Shown here: positions 49,639 to 63,200 of the stretch, piece after piece
Numbering within the stretch: position 1 is the stretch's first letter
How the letters are laid out: each line of letters begins with the position of its first letter
Assembly: GCA_000328365.1 (NCBI GenBank)
Contig: KB308652.1
Location: forward strand, 91,549 to 155,548
DNA length: 64,000 nucleotides
Source of the DNA: Capitella teleta
Lineage: Eukaryota; Annelida; Polychaeta; Capitellidae
Direction of reading: 5' to 3'
Made by a program: the position numbers and the translations under genes
The notes under the pieces: generated by a model
Databases searched by the model: none
What the model saw: only the letters and a program-made list of their open reading frames with translations
Told to the model about the DNA's origin: nothing

Positions 49639-50486
49639 CAGTCAGACATCGTTAATCCGCCCTCTTCCGTTCCCAAGGAAACTGACGGATTAACGAAAAG
49701 GGCGGATTACATTTCAGACCACAAATTGATGAAAATTGTGTGTCATTCTAAAACCCCAAAAACTCATGTAATGCATTAACGTAGTGGCATATACCATTAG
49801 GTTTGAAGCTGGAGGTAAAAAGGATCTCATAAACGATCACATGAGGTCAATAAAAGATTTTTATATTTTTTGTAAAAATCAGTGATGGTTGTCTGCTTGT
49901 GATAAGCCGTTCCACCACGCCCAATCTGTGTAGTTTATCTCTATTTTCTTGCTTCGCTGCCTCCGACTCCTCGAATCTCTCGAAATATAGCATTAATGAG
50001 CGCACATGCTGCCTCGCTTCCCCTGCCAAGACTTCCACTGCAGGCTCAGATCCACTCGCATCTCCACTCGATTGATCTCCACTCACAACTTCGTCATCTC
50101 GTTCGTTCCGCTCCTGAACATCGCTTAACCCAACGACCAATTAAATTAAAGACTTAACATAATTTTCGCCTACGATTGATTCGCTTTTAGTTAACTTGTT
50201 AAGCGTTAAACGAACGGAGAGGCGCCATTTGTTGTTAAACTGACCCGACTTCAAAGAAATCGCCGACAATTGATGTCTTGGCTGATGTTTGTTTTCGACA
50301 CGCTATTTGGGAGGCGGATTACATGTGTTATTTACAATGGTAAAATGTAGATTCGTTCCCTAGAATCGTGGTCGGAGTGGGATTAACGAAAAGGACGGAT
50401 TACACGACAAAATTAACATTACAAACGATTCGTCCCTGAGACTTTAGGGCGGATTATGAAAAGGGCGGATTAACGGGGTCTGACTG
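49639..50486 (-). mobile_element. pogo/Tigger-like DNA transposon, internally deleted
   Basis: Left end CAGTCAGACATCGTTAATCC and right end (reverse strand) CAGTCAGACCCCGTTAATCC form terminal inverted repeats of at least 24 bp, both followed by GCCCT-like sequence. This matches the CAGT...CGTTAATCCG style of Tigger elements. TA precedes the left end; the right flank is TT, so the duplication is eroded. Blocks of AAGGGCGGATTA occur close to both ends. On the minus strand 49847-50140 is a 97-codon frame (SEPAVEVLAGEARQHVRSLM, YFERFEESEAAKQENRDKLH) resembling the acidic, helical C-terminus of Tigger transposases. The DDE core is absent. Confidence 0.8.
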
Positions 50487-51115
50487 TTTATGTACTTTTT
50501 CTTTTTCATCAGAGGTTTTGTGTAATCAGGTGAGTGAATCATGTACATAAAAAGAATTCACGAAAGCATTTGCAATTTTTTGTTTAAAAAAATGTCGAAG
50601 AGGCAATAATTATAATAAATGTATCATTATTTATTAGGCAACCCTTTGATTAATGGTACAATTTTAAGCTTATACCAATCAAAATATTTGGGAGACAAAA
50701 TAGAAAACAATATACATGTATACAGAACTGTTCAGGATAAGGAAATTTTTATTTCGAAATTCCTCAAAACATTCATTCAACTGAAAAACACAACTATTTA
50801 ATCAAAATATGGAACAATAAACTCAGAAACTGTGCACGACAGACAGCGTTTTGGCTTACCAACAAGCCAGCGGTCTTTGCAGGGAAAATAAAAAGCACAA
50901 AACTTGCATAGCCAACGACATTAGGGGCCCTACAGATCCATTCATTGAAGCCCACGCATATTAATATCAAAATACAATCTTGAAATAAGGAATGAATTCC
51001 ATCTGTCGACTGAGACTTGTGACGATATCAAGAGGCTTCCACAATAATAATACTGACACTACATTGATTGGCTGCCCTTTCTAATTCACAGCTCATGCAA
51101 GTTGAAGAAAAATAC

Positions 51116-51145
51116 TCGAGAGAGAGAAAGAGAGAGAGAGAGAAT
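51116..51145. repeat. (GA)n microsatellite
   Basis: About 15 GA units with one interruption, just downstream of the CEP97 stop on its strand, so probably in the 3' UTR. Confidence 0.85.
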
Positions 51146-51171
51146 ATCACAAATCAATGATTCGAGAGAGT

Positions 51172-54100
51172 TCACTGAGACAGTTTGGTGCCAGTTGAAA
51201 GTCGCAACTGTAGTTTGGCAAACAGATCCGCTGCTTTGTTGCCAAGCTTCCTTGGCTTGGCGTCTGTTGATGACTGTGACGTTAGTTTGGGGCTGTACGA
51301 TTTCGGAGGGTCAGGGGGAGGCTCGGAGGCAGTGGCTTGGGGTGAGGGTGATGACCCGCTGTCACGGATGCGTTCAATTGCGGCACGCAGTTTGTCATCT
51401 TTCAGACTCACTCTGCGTTGAAGACCTCCTTTGCTCTGAGGTGATTTTTCGGTTTCCCTTTTGGGAGAGCAACCTGCTGCTGGTATCATTTCATGCGCTT
51501 GGCCACTGGACGCAGTTCTGCGATGGCTTTGAATGGTCGGCTTGGTGGGGTTACTGGCAGCTGCATTGTCAGCGGGAGAGTGGCGACTACCTGCGCTGGC
51601 ATGCCTGGCTTTCGCTTCTCGCTTCATTTCCTGTGATTTAACAGCTTTCAGAGTTTCCTACAGAGAAAAATTATCCCATGAGAGGAGAAAAATCTAGTGT
51701 GGATGTCTCACCAGGGAAATGCATTGCCTGAGCAGAACGTTTTCTGCCGGGGCATCAGCCTGTAATACATTTGTTAGAGAATGCCTTTGAATTGCTGGGG
51801 ACAACTTACATCAGGTAATGCTTTGCTGAAGCTGGAGCTCCTTCTCACGCGAGGGGAGCTTGGAGCTTGCGTGGGTGTGTTGGGAGTGGGGCGTTTGTCC
51901 GCACGGGGGGCAGGAGATTCAGGACGATCCGGCAGCACTGGGATGGCTGACAAATCAGAGGAACCCGCTCGGCTGTGAAGAAAAAATCAATAAAGGAACA
52001 AAGCAAAGGGGAAGAAGCAGCTCACCTTTTGTGAGAGAACGGTTTCTTTTTCATGTCTCTCGCTCTCCCGTCCTCCTTGGCAAGTTTCCGGACAACGGCA
52101 TAAGCAGCTTCACCACTGGATTCACGATCAGAATCAGATCCCGGGTTTCTTGACTCTCCTCCGCTACTGCTGGACAATTTACGACGCTCACCATAAAATC
52201 CAGGAATGCTGACATCTTCAGTGTCACTAGGCGTCCCTTGTTCAGACTTAGTTCTCCTGCGACCAAACTGCCTGCGTTCATTTGATGACTCCCTCCTTCG
52301 TTCAGCTGAAGGCTCACGAGACGATCGACCAATTGGAGGCTTCTCCGCCACGATCCCAGAAGCTGGCTTTGTGGGGAGGAGCGGTTTATCCGATACTCCG
52401 TGCGTTCTGACAGGACTGCCGCCAGAGCTGGCACGATTCATGATAGCTCCAACTGAGGACGCCCTCCTTTCAGTTGACTTCTTTTTCGGCTCCCTTGCTC
52501 GAGATCTCTCCTCCACTTCTTCTGTTTTCACTTCTTCTGCTTTCTGGAACACCTCAGTCTCACCTCCACCAGGCACACCATCATAGAAGGGATCATATTC
52601 CACGGCTGGTGACTCAGCCTTTTGCTTCACGTCCTCCTCTGTTTTACACTCAGCACCAGAATCTCCACTTTCACACACAGTCTTGGCCGTTTCTGAACCA
52701 TCTCGACCAGAACTATGCCGTCTTCGGAGTGAATTTCTCCGAACGAGACCTTTGCGAGGACTCATGCCTCCCTCTGGTGGCTTAGGCGTTAGCATAAAAG
52801 GTTGGGGTCCATCAGTCGCGAGCTCTTCGTGAAGCTCAGCTTCATCTTTACTTGGAGTGGGTGATTGACTGAGCGCGATATCAACGTGTTTGGAATCCTT
52901 CAGTGTTCCGGACTCACTACCAGAACTCGATCCTTTGGTGTCGCTCAAATCCTGTTTGCCACTGGAGAGTGCTTCACTATCAGACAAGCTGCTCCGGCAT
53001 GGAGCACTGGTCGGGCGATCTGATTTCTTCATAAACACAGGTATATGAGATCTGTCTTTATTGGTAACATCCACATTAACAATTGAACTGTCTCTGAAAG
53101 CTTTCATTGGAATATCCGAAGCCACAACCTTCCTCCTTCCGCTCTTACTGTCCACAGCGGTTGACTTCCCTAACAAACTCTCCTCTCTGGCTTTCGCTGT
53201 AGGTACCTTCATCTTCTGCTCCAAGCGTTCCAGCAGAGCGGTGACGCGTTTCGACTGCTGTCTAGTGCCCAGCTCCCTTGGGACTTCCTCAAGAACGTTA
53301 GCAACGACGCTTTCCTCCTTCTGCGATGGCAGCGTCTTAGCCGACATCTGCTGCTGCAAGATGGTCGTGCTAGGGGACGTCCAATATCCACTGTCATCAC
53401 TAGGCGAGCGCTCCTTCACAAAATCACAGTGAGGGTCAGATTTTGATCCAGATTTTGGCGTTGTGACGACGACACCTCTGTCATTTGGCATAGCAAGTTT
53501 ATCCGATGACACTTGTTGCGAGGGTGCAGTGGAGTATTGGCTGGCAGATGGCTGGGATCGCTCACCACCCTTGGGGCTATCATGACCTGCAGAAGATTAA
53601 GTGATAAGACGAGATCTTGTTAGTGTGGCTGATCTTACCGCCATCATCATCATCATCATCATGATTGTCATCGGGAGGATCTTCTCCTTCATCTCGTTTT
53701 TTCAATGATGAACTTTTAAAAGAATCTTGCGCTTTCTTCAGCCTGAACTCCACAGTTTCCGACGTATGTGAATCGCCCAGAGCAGACACCCCTCTGACCC
53801 ACACTCTGAGATACCAGCCCAAATTACAAAACAATTTATCATAAAAACTGAGACTTACTTATATAGAGTATCAACTTGTAAGCCTTCCAGCATGGCTCTT
53901 GTTTGAGTACCGGACACCATACCCTTAGGGTTGCCATTGACGTACATACGGTATCCTATGACAGGGCTACAGGACGGCTGGCCCAACGCATCCAGAACAA
54001 AGGATGGCATCCAGTAGAGAACGACAGACGTGGGTCCATGCTGAGACCACCTGAGGTTACCAGGGGCTGTTGGGGCTCCTTCGTGGGGCACACACAGACT

Positions 54101-54239
54101 GATGCCCCCTGAAGAACACATGCTCCCTGAAGAAAATAATAATCCGAAATGGTCACATGATATCAATAATACACACCTGTGGTCGATTCATTGACAGATT
54201 CCGGGTCAAATTCAACATTGAGCCGAATATCTCCACTGG
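51172..54239 (-). other. CEP97: CEP97 C-terminal extension: fibronectin III domain and long basic tail
   Basis: Exons 54177-54239, 53859-54126, 53639-53805, 52026-53586, 51810-51972, 51712-51759 and 51172-51657. The FN3 domain spans the second and third ([31 protein letters not shown], then [16 protein letters not shown]), with the usual Trp, Tyr and Gly-Ser landmarks. It resembles FN3 modules of the RIM-binding-protein type. An acidic Asp run follows, and then about 780 low-complexity residues rich in Ser, Arg, Lys and Pro with many SP and RRxS sites, likely unstructured and phosphorylated. The large exon at 52026-53586 codes for 520 of these. I recognise no further domain. Introns are 50-59 nt except the two last (50-54). 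Confidence 0.75.
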
Positions 54240-57200
54240 CTGAGAACAAAATATGTTTATTTGCGGATGACCTCTCTCACTCAGTATAGCGTTCTCACCT
54301 GATTTCTCATCTTTATCGGCATGAATAACGCCCCCTTGGAACATGAAGCTTGACATAGAGGTAAGGGCCTCCTTGAGTTCGCCCACCTTCGGAAAGAAGT
54401 GAGCAAGGTTGCTCTGGGATACGCTGCACGGACTCACCTGCTGCTGAAGACTTTTGCAAGCGGTTTCCAACTCAGCTTCCTTCAGAGATGCACCACACTC
54501 GGCACTGGAGGCAGGAAATTTAGCTGATAAAGACTGCGAATGAGGCTCAAGAATTGCACTGTCCCGATCACTGGAAAAAAGCAGCAGTGAGATTGAAGCA
54601 TGAAGAGTGAACAGAACTTACAGGTCTAAGGTTTCGATTAGCTGCTGTGTAGTGTTGAGCAAACTGCTTGCATGTGAGTCAGATACCTGATTTTGGCCGC
54701 CGTGGGCTGACGTGGAATGCTCAGAGGCTGAGAGGACCTGGCTCTTCCACTGCTGAAGAGATTGAACCTGAAAGGAGGAGGAAGAGTTATGAAGGAATTG
54801 ATACAGACAGCTACAACAGACCTCTTTCCAGAGCTGCTTCAAGGCGTCGAGCTGAAGTGAACGAAGTTGTTTCTCTTGTTCATAGAGATTACGCTGCCTG
54901 AAAATGATGTCACAACTGTGAATGACACAAATCAGGAGAGAAGGAGCAACGTACGTTTCTAATTGTTGGTTGAGGTAACGGATGTGATCTTCTGCCCTCC
55001 TTGACCGGATCTCTTGACGCACCTTCTGAACTGTAGGGTCATGATGACGAGCGTGGAAACCCCTCCAGGCTGCCTGGATCTTAACAGCAGCCATGTTAGG
55101 CTCTGTCAAAGAAATACAATTTTGAATTAAGGAGAGAGATTGATTCACAGATGAAGCACCTTGAGGTAAGTTGGCAGCTAAGACTCTCTCCACATTTGAA
55201 GAAGGCACTTCATCACTCTTCTCCGGGCTCTTATGCAGAGACTGCCTGATGGGACTGGTGTATCGATCAGGCAGATACTGGCTCCTGTAAGGCGATGAAG
55301 ACGAGCAGCACGCAGCCGCCATGCTGTCTGTGGATTTCTGAGGAGTCTGAGGTTTCTGGGTGACTTTTTTGGTTTTGCGATTGGCTAGAAGCGCCTTGAG
55401 GAGTTTTAATTCTAGTGTAGCATCCGAAACTTCAGTTTCACTGTCGTCATATTCCAGGAAATCTAAAGGGCGTGTCACAGGGGATTCAGGCCTCTTGCGA
55501 GTATGAGCCTGGGGCTGGGAATCCGAAGGGGTCGGTTTTATCGGCAAAGATTCTGGAGGTGCCTCTGGTTGGCTGAAGTTAGCCGCAAGCCGGTTTCGCA
55601 CGGGAGCAGTTGAGGGTCGATATCCAGGGGCAGTAGGGACTTGTACTGATGTGGCGTCAACAGAAGCGGTGACTCCTTGCTGAGCATATGCATTCATGTT
55701 CAGGGGCCGGAAGGGGCTCATGCTCAGCTCTGAATGTAACGGAAGGTAGCGTGTCTCGGCGTCCAACAGCTGACTGGATTCTGAAGTAAAACCAAACATG
55801 ATTCCTGGCTATGTAGAATGAACTCACAAACTATTAAAAGTAGATTGAAGCCTGTACTGGCGAGAGAAATTCCTTGCCGTGACTTTTCTTTGATTCGTCA
55901 AAGGTAAACCCTCCAACGCCATTGCTCGCCTGCTTCTTTGTTGAAAGTGAAATTTTACGGAACCAGCCAAGACAGGTTCTTAAAGCCAAGCGTTTGTGTC
56001 CTGATTTTGAAATAACTTGGCGAGTGGTAGTGATTACCAGGCCTTAGCTAATCGCACGCGCATGTTCGAGTACATGTAGTTCTCCTTTGAAAGTCAAGAA
56101 CGAAAGTAAACAACAGAAGTGCCTGGGAGACTATTGCTTAACGATTATTCAAAAGAAAGAAAAAAAACGGCGAACATTCAATAATTTCAGACAGCATGCA
56201 AATCAAGACCAATATAAAAAAGTTCAGATTTTATTGGTACTCTAGTACTCACCATAACTAAGCATTCTATCAACAGAGGAATGAGTGAAGTATATATCTC
56301 TCACTGACGAGTATAATTATATGGCCACCAGCATAGAAGTTAATCTTCCTATAAACTCAAGCCTCAACAACCAAACGGGGAGAATGAATTTGCGACGGAG
56401 CCATTAGTGACCGATTATAATGCGTGGGCCGCGTGTTTTGACGACATCAAAGAATGTCTTCCTAGAATTCCAATACGACACAATCACAGAGTGACTCAGA
56501 TTAAGCCATGAAGAAATGTCACGCTATTATTACATATGAAAAGGAGATATTAAAAGCATGTTTGAACGAGCATCGATGAAAGTGAGAAGAGGCGGGGAAA
56601 AAATGAGGTAGCATCGATTGGAGAACGTCTCAGACGGGATTGTAGCTCAATTCGATCAAAATGAGCTTGTTATCTTCAAAGTCTGGTAAAGATTTTTCTA
56701 AGGAGCAGCGTTATGAAACTTGTAATGATACATCGTAATTTCAAGCCAGAAGCAATACATTAATTGTCATTCATAATTGACGACAGCATGCAGTCAATGA
56801 AACCGAGGCCAAATAAACAGCGACGTGTTTACATTCCGGTTGCTTTCACAATCACAACAATGAATGGTGACTCAATTCGACCTACCTGTGCTGCTGTGCA
56901 CGTCGACGAGTTCCATGTCGTCCGCATTGATGACTGTCGCCTGCTTCGGGGACGACGTAGCCGAAGGGTGCGAAGAGGACACCGCAGAGTTGCAGCTCGT
57001 TCTGGTTGGGCGGTCGTGAGGGCTGGGCGCCGTGTTCGGCCGGGCGAGCACCTCGCCGGGGCTCACGGAGCGGGAACCTGCGATCACAAAGGGGATGAGA
57101 TGAACACGAGTTGAGGAGCGTCTGGGGTTGCATAAGGGAGTATCCGGAAGAGGAGCAGCAGCAGGGTGACTGCTGCGTCCAGCACTCAGCCACATGGCTG

Positions 57201-60200
57201 CAGTACAAATAGCGGTAGTCAAGATGACATCATCTGTCTGGGTGAATCTACTGCTGATGTCAACCTGGGCGACTGCCAGGTCTAACTAATCCGCGTCAAC
57301 AAAGCCCAACAGTATCCTTCTCCTCCTCCTCCTCCTCCCAAGCGGAGCATTCAGCTGAGGGGGTCTGCATTGATCTGCGCAGGTAGCCACTGAAGCTGCC
57401 TGCTATAATGCAGCAGCTACGCAGTGTACATTCTGCGGTGACACGCCGCCCAGGTACGCTCAATACTCGCAGGGTCTAAACTCCACGCTGTGAACTCACG
57501 GGTTCAACAACGCGGATCATGCACTATTATTACCTGCTCTCACGTAACCCAGCCGCGGAATCGACACTTGAATGATACTAGTACCAGCATGCAGACCAAG
57601 GAACCAAACTTCCCAGTAATTATTATGTAGCAATGTTGATCTGTCGCCAAGGACAACATCGGCATTGAAGGAAATTGCAGTCACAAATCGCTTTTCATTC
57701 GATGAGGTGAGTATTGCATAATCGGCAATAATATATAAATAGCCACAACAAAGTTAAAAACTCCGTACAAACGGGTGTCAAGACCATCATGCAAAGCCAT
57801 ACCTTGAAATTAGGCAAAAACTATAATTCAAAGAAAACAGATCCTTTAACAATATGCCAAGATTGTAGAAAATAACCAAATGCACACAAAATAATAATAG
57901 GCATAATAATATACGTTTGTCCAACGGAATTTCAATTATAATCCCCCCCCCTCCCTCTTAAAGCTTAATTAGACACACGAGAAATAAAGAAAGGTGAGAG
58001 GCGGAGATTACGTAACAAACAGGAAAGCCACGGTGACATCCGTTTATACATGTACACCAGTGATACACAGTACACATGTAATCAATAGTATTAATAAGAG
58101 AATGACGTTAATAATATTAAGTTCTACTGTTCTGTGTAAGAGTCAACTGAGGGAAGTGAATTGAGGCGATGCCACGAGGCGAGGAAGGAAACCTGCCAAG
58201 GAGGCATTTAACATTCATCTCAGGTGACAACCAAAGAGACAAAAAGACAATCATGAGTCATGCGAGTTGTCTGTTTCAGCAGTAATAACTGCAGACGAGA
58301 ACATCAAGGGACAATAAAGAGGACGAAGGGGGTTTCAGGAAAAGGAGAACGGGTTCTTAGCTCAAGATTCCTCTTTGATGTGGAAGCAAAAGAAGTAAGA
58401 ACCCATGCATATGCGGCCCTCTCTTTGTGTCCCCCCACCATAAAAAAAATATATATAAAATAAAAATATAAAAATCCAAGAATACTCACAGAATCCAATA
58501 ATAAATAAAAATAATCCGTTGACAAACAAAACAAAGAAAATGCGCCAGTCAAAACAATTCCGAACGAGAGCAAATGAACAATGTTTAACAATCACAACTG
58601 CATGAAACTGACAGCAATCACAAAGGAAGTAAGCAAAGAGGTTGTTATCATGATTTCACCATTCTGTCGCCAATAAGCCTTTTAGTTTATTGATCTTGGG
58701 TAGCGTCCAATAAGTGCGGAGAATCGGGGCATGGCAATCTGCCTGCTGTCGTGGCATGATTCATACCGCGAAGGGGGAGACAATTCAAACAAAAAAACAT
58801 TCGGAACCTCTGGTATATTGACCGCGTTCTTCTTCACCTCGGTTGATTTCGGAACCACGAACGTGACTTCTATATTGCGAAACATTGTAAATGACGAGGA
58901 AATCCCAATCACTGATTCACAATGAAACGAATATTGGCAAAGATACTGTAATCGAAATACACCGTACACAGTATGAAGACACATGTTACCGTAAAAAGCA
59001 ACACACCGCGTATCCTTCCTATATCCCGGTTAATTTCTATAATTCAATATAATAATTATATTTACGGTTCATTTACTCGACTGAAATTAATGAAATCCCC
59101 TTACGAGGCAAGAAAACATGGGAAAATAATCTCCTTGTCACAGAACTGGTTCAGATTAGGAAATAGGAAAAGGATAAACTCTAAAAGGATGAGACGGTAA
59201 TCTTGATCACTAGTTCATTGATGTCTTTAAAATTAATCAAACTTATGATTGGGGATTCTCTAAAATTCCCAGGGTTTGCGAATGATGACATCATGACGTC
59301 AGTAGAATGAATCGTGATAAATTTAGCAATCACCAATCCATATTATACAGCCTGATGCTAATTTATGAGAATGCATGTATATAGTAAGCTCATTACGATA
59401 TTACAAGCCTTAGGCTTAACAGAGTACATAATTATGTACCACCTAATCATCCGGCAATGATAGTTCCCTGAGAATCACTGGCCTCGTGTCTATGGTGATT
59501 GGCTAAGCCTACGGCAAGGAAACGATGCCACTAAAACGGCTAAATATGCATTCGCGGATGATGCTCGGCCAAGTTCAAACAAGGACGATTTCCTATATGC
59601 AGGAAAAAAAGGGTAAGGTTTCTTTTCTTTCATGCCACTAATGAGGTAGCGTTGAATAAACAGGTGTCGTCTCAGGGTCAAAATAACAGGAGCTCAGGAA
59701 GATAAAAAATTCAGGAAATTGGTCTGCTTTTGGTTACCATGGGAACTATATGAACTGCGGGTGATCAAAGAAGCACTAAGCAAACTCGCACAGACCCTAA
59801 AAACAGCCCGGGAAGAAATCAGTTACATTAACAAATGACGTGGAGCTTTTTTAATCAATATTACTTCGTAGAGGCACTCAAGGGCTGTAAATGCGAAATG
59901 CTAATGGTACACACAGATATATATATACACCATTTATTGCGTAAATTCTTGATTTACAATAATTTTAATGGAGAAAAAAATGAAAATGAAGTGTGAAAGG
60001 AAGAAACCGTCACGAAAGTGAAACCGTCACGTGAGACAAAAGGGAAAGGGGGGAAGGGAAAAAAAAGTCACAAATAGTCATTGTTACAGCACATGTGTTT
60101 GAGAAGATCGGTAGCTTCTGTCGGCTTTATTGGCGATATCAAGCTGCCTTCTCTAATTTTCATTAATTCAATAACTGAGCTGGCAGCAGAGACTCTCCTG

Positions 60201-63200
60201 ATCTGTGGTCGCCTCACAAAATTCAGACAATTTTTTTCGTATCGAATGATTATCGACCAGATTGTAAATATTAATTATGACCAGTTAAACAAACGACATG
60301 AGTTGCCTTAAGTTGCAAGCAACATTAGACGAGCTAAAGAGGAGCAGGCGTGTGCACAAGCTGACTATGTGGTTCGTACTTGTGGTACATCCGACATAAA
60401 AAGATTGGAAGCGAAAAAAAAATTGGTGCCTTGGTTCTGGTTTCAGCACTATCAGATGAAGAAACTTGGAACGGGTCCGATAGGGTAGGTCCAACAATTA
60501 AGCGTCGTACACATTTACGCCAACAAACGACGAAGCCATTGATAGTCCTAGGGGAGAAATCCCAGAAAGAGCAACCGTAATAACTTGTACAGTACGAGTT
60601 AAAGAGCAGCAGTATAATGTATTGTGTCAAGATGAACGAAATTGAAGTTGGAGCATAACATATTCACACGAACAACCAAATCTCTGCAGGCGTTTTTCAT
60701 GTTCAGAGAGGCACTTTTATCGCCAACCTCGTGACCTAAATGCAATGCATCAGCGACATAATCAATTGGAGAGCCATTCAGGGTCAGTTTTCGCATTGAG
60801 CGGACGGCATTGGGAGGAGCATTGAATACAATAGCTTTACTCTTAGACGAGTTAAACTGGACGAAGAATTCTCTGGAGAAATCTTCACAGACATTGAGCA
60901 TTTTCTGTGCTGTACTAAGACTTGGCGCCATAGGAGCTACGTCATCAGCATATCCGATCGCACCAGCGAAGGTGGAACCAATGTAACAGCCGATGCCCGA
61001 TCGCCGCAATCGCTCGAGGAGGGTTTCGATATATACGCAAAAGAGCATGGGTGAAAGCACGCCTCCTTGCTTTACACCGTTTGTTACAGGAAACGAATCT
61101 GACGTTACACTCTGCCATCGGACAACAAGCGACTGACATACAAAGTAATAGTTTAGCGGTTGCATTACACATGCTCCGATCCACTTAAGAAGACGAAACA
61201 ACTTCGTGTAGTGAACCCTGTCAAACGCTTTCGTCGCATCTAACAAAGTAACATAGACAGATGAGCCACCTCGCATATAGAAATCGACCACTTCATTCAA
61301 AACGAAAGTGCATTGCGTCGTACTGTGAGTGCGTTTAAACCCAAACTGAAGATCACACGAGCTTAGAACATCTGCATGCTTCACTAAAATAACATTATCA
61401 AGGCACTTTCCCACAATGCTGCTGATGGCAATCGATCTGTAATTAATACAATTAGTTTGTTCTATTATCTATACCATTAGCCTACTTTGTGTCTGTAAAC
61501 GTCATTTAAAGGCTTTCACGTGATGCAATGAAATACGATGCCATCCACACACTTGCCAAAACAAACGCAGTGAAAGTATGTTTGATTACGCTAAGGAAAC
61601 ACGCTCATTGCTGCTGGACATGATCTGACCAAAGTCAACCCAATTCTGAGAAGATATACTCATAGTAACAATATGAACCTTAGCTCAGTTTACAATATTA
61701 TATTAACGGGAGAATGCTGAATTGGTATTCGGTATATATTGTCGGGATGGGAAAAATAGGCCAAATGCTCAAAAGTCAGAATGATTTCAAGTCGAAATTC
61801 CCTATGACATGCAATGTATATAAGCATAAGTCCCTAACCGTACCCCTTGTGAGCATTCGGCTTAAAGAGTAGACCCCCAATAATGTCAGTGGTGATTTTT
61901 GGTCAGAATTGAGGTCAAAAATATAGATGTCAAGAACTTAAGATTCTTCTGAGAGGAATGACAAATCATTTTATGGGAAAGTAATGCCAAAAGAAATACT
62001 GAAGCTACTCAGCAATGCATGAGAGAGGCTCATACTTCAACAAAGGAAACAGTCTCCATGCTCTTCCAATACTTTTAAAAAGAAGCGCTGTGATCAATGG
62101 ACTCAATGTTAAACCGCGTTCGCCACAAGAAGATCTATACAGAAACAAAACCAAGAGCATTACGCAGCAAGGGACTGATATCAAATTTAGCAAACGAAGC
62201 TAGGAATTGGTCCATGGCTAGTGCAGAAAGGGCAAACGGTAGATGGCATTGAGATCAATTCAGTGATGTTTATCCAATCCATTCTTATTTGCATGATGCA
62301 TTGCTAGCACCCCTGTGGGGGAATGCCCTTTTCGGTGCAAAGAAGTGCAAAAGATTTGTACAGAATTTTTAAGACCTCTTAGAAAAGGCAGTAACAGTCA
62401 TTAATCAAGTTGTCTTGTAGGCATGTGGTACGACTGTTACACATACGCTACAAATGGAGATACGTAGGACACTCAGGGAAGTATGCCCAATAGGGATAAC
62501 AGAATTTTGTTCTGGAATGAACATCAGGCAAACAAAACATTGGAGAGGAAACTGGAGGAAATCCATGATTAGCAACCCAAGTATTGGCAAAGAGAGACAG
62601 CATTTGTCAACATTCATATTGATTGTTAGACGGGTACAATAAAAGCAACGCCCATTGCTGCGTATGCTCCATTAGGCATGGCTGTTTGCTGCGATCTAGA
62701 GCACCAACCAAACAAAATTACCACAGTGGCTGTGGATGGTACACTTTATTGAAAAATTACTCACGCAGCTCACAAAGGCTGACAACTGTAGGTAGAAAAA
62801 AATAGACTTGGAAAGGCGAGAGAAAGAGTCGTAGACATTTCATAAGCACACAAGGGTCAGGTAAAGTTCATTTTCTTGCTGCCGATTGATAATCAATATT
62901 CACATAAAGAGATGAAAACTTTATGATTCGTGGGGTCACTGACTGAGCATTGAATAGATTGCACAATAATTCTCACCTGGCCTAGGAGAAGGGCTTTTGG
63001 CACTCGGGTTGTCAGGGAGTTGACGCTGTGGGCGAGAAGACGAAGACTGCCCCTCTTGAAGGTGCTGCTGGTGCACACGCTGGTGCCGCAGGATACGACT
63101 CAAACGGACGTCCTCAGCACGCTCCAACTAAAAGAGATTTATAATAGGATTTGCAACAATGAGTGGTGGTCACAGAGGGACAACTGATTAATTGAATCAT

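Larger units (their letters stand above)
48144..51171. other. tail-to-tail spacer between CCDC28 and CEP97
   Basis: About 1.5 kb of very AT-rich sequence, then the Tigger-like element, then the presumed CEP97 3' UTR with the GA microsatellite. No gene seen. Confidence 0.5.
57078..62976 (-). other. CEP97: 5.9-kb CEP97 intron
   Basis: Apart from the LINE at 60.05-61.44 kb and the TCC microsatellite, it shows no conserved frame. GC and CpG content rise at 56900-57550 around the neighbouring exon. The short frames at 58.2-59.2 and 62.0-62.8 kb lack splice context. Confidence 0.55.

Noticed and set aside
52206-53432. Plus-strand frames of 100-126 codons
   Set aside because: Shadows of the large low-complexity CEP97 exon.
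54432-54461. Possible 24-nt intron (GTGAGTCC...CCCAG) within CEP97 exon 54299-54570
   Set aside because: Far below the minimum intron size seen here, and the sequence stays in frame, so it is read as coding.
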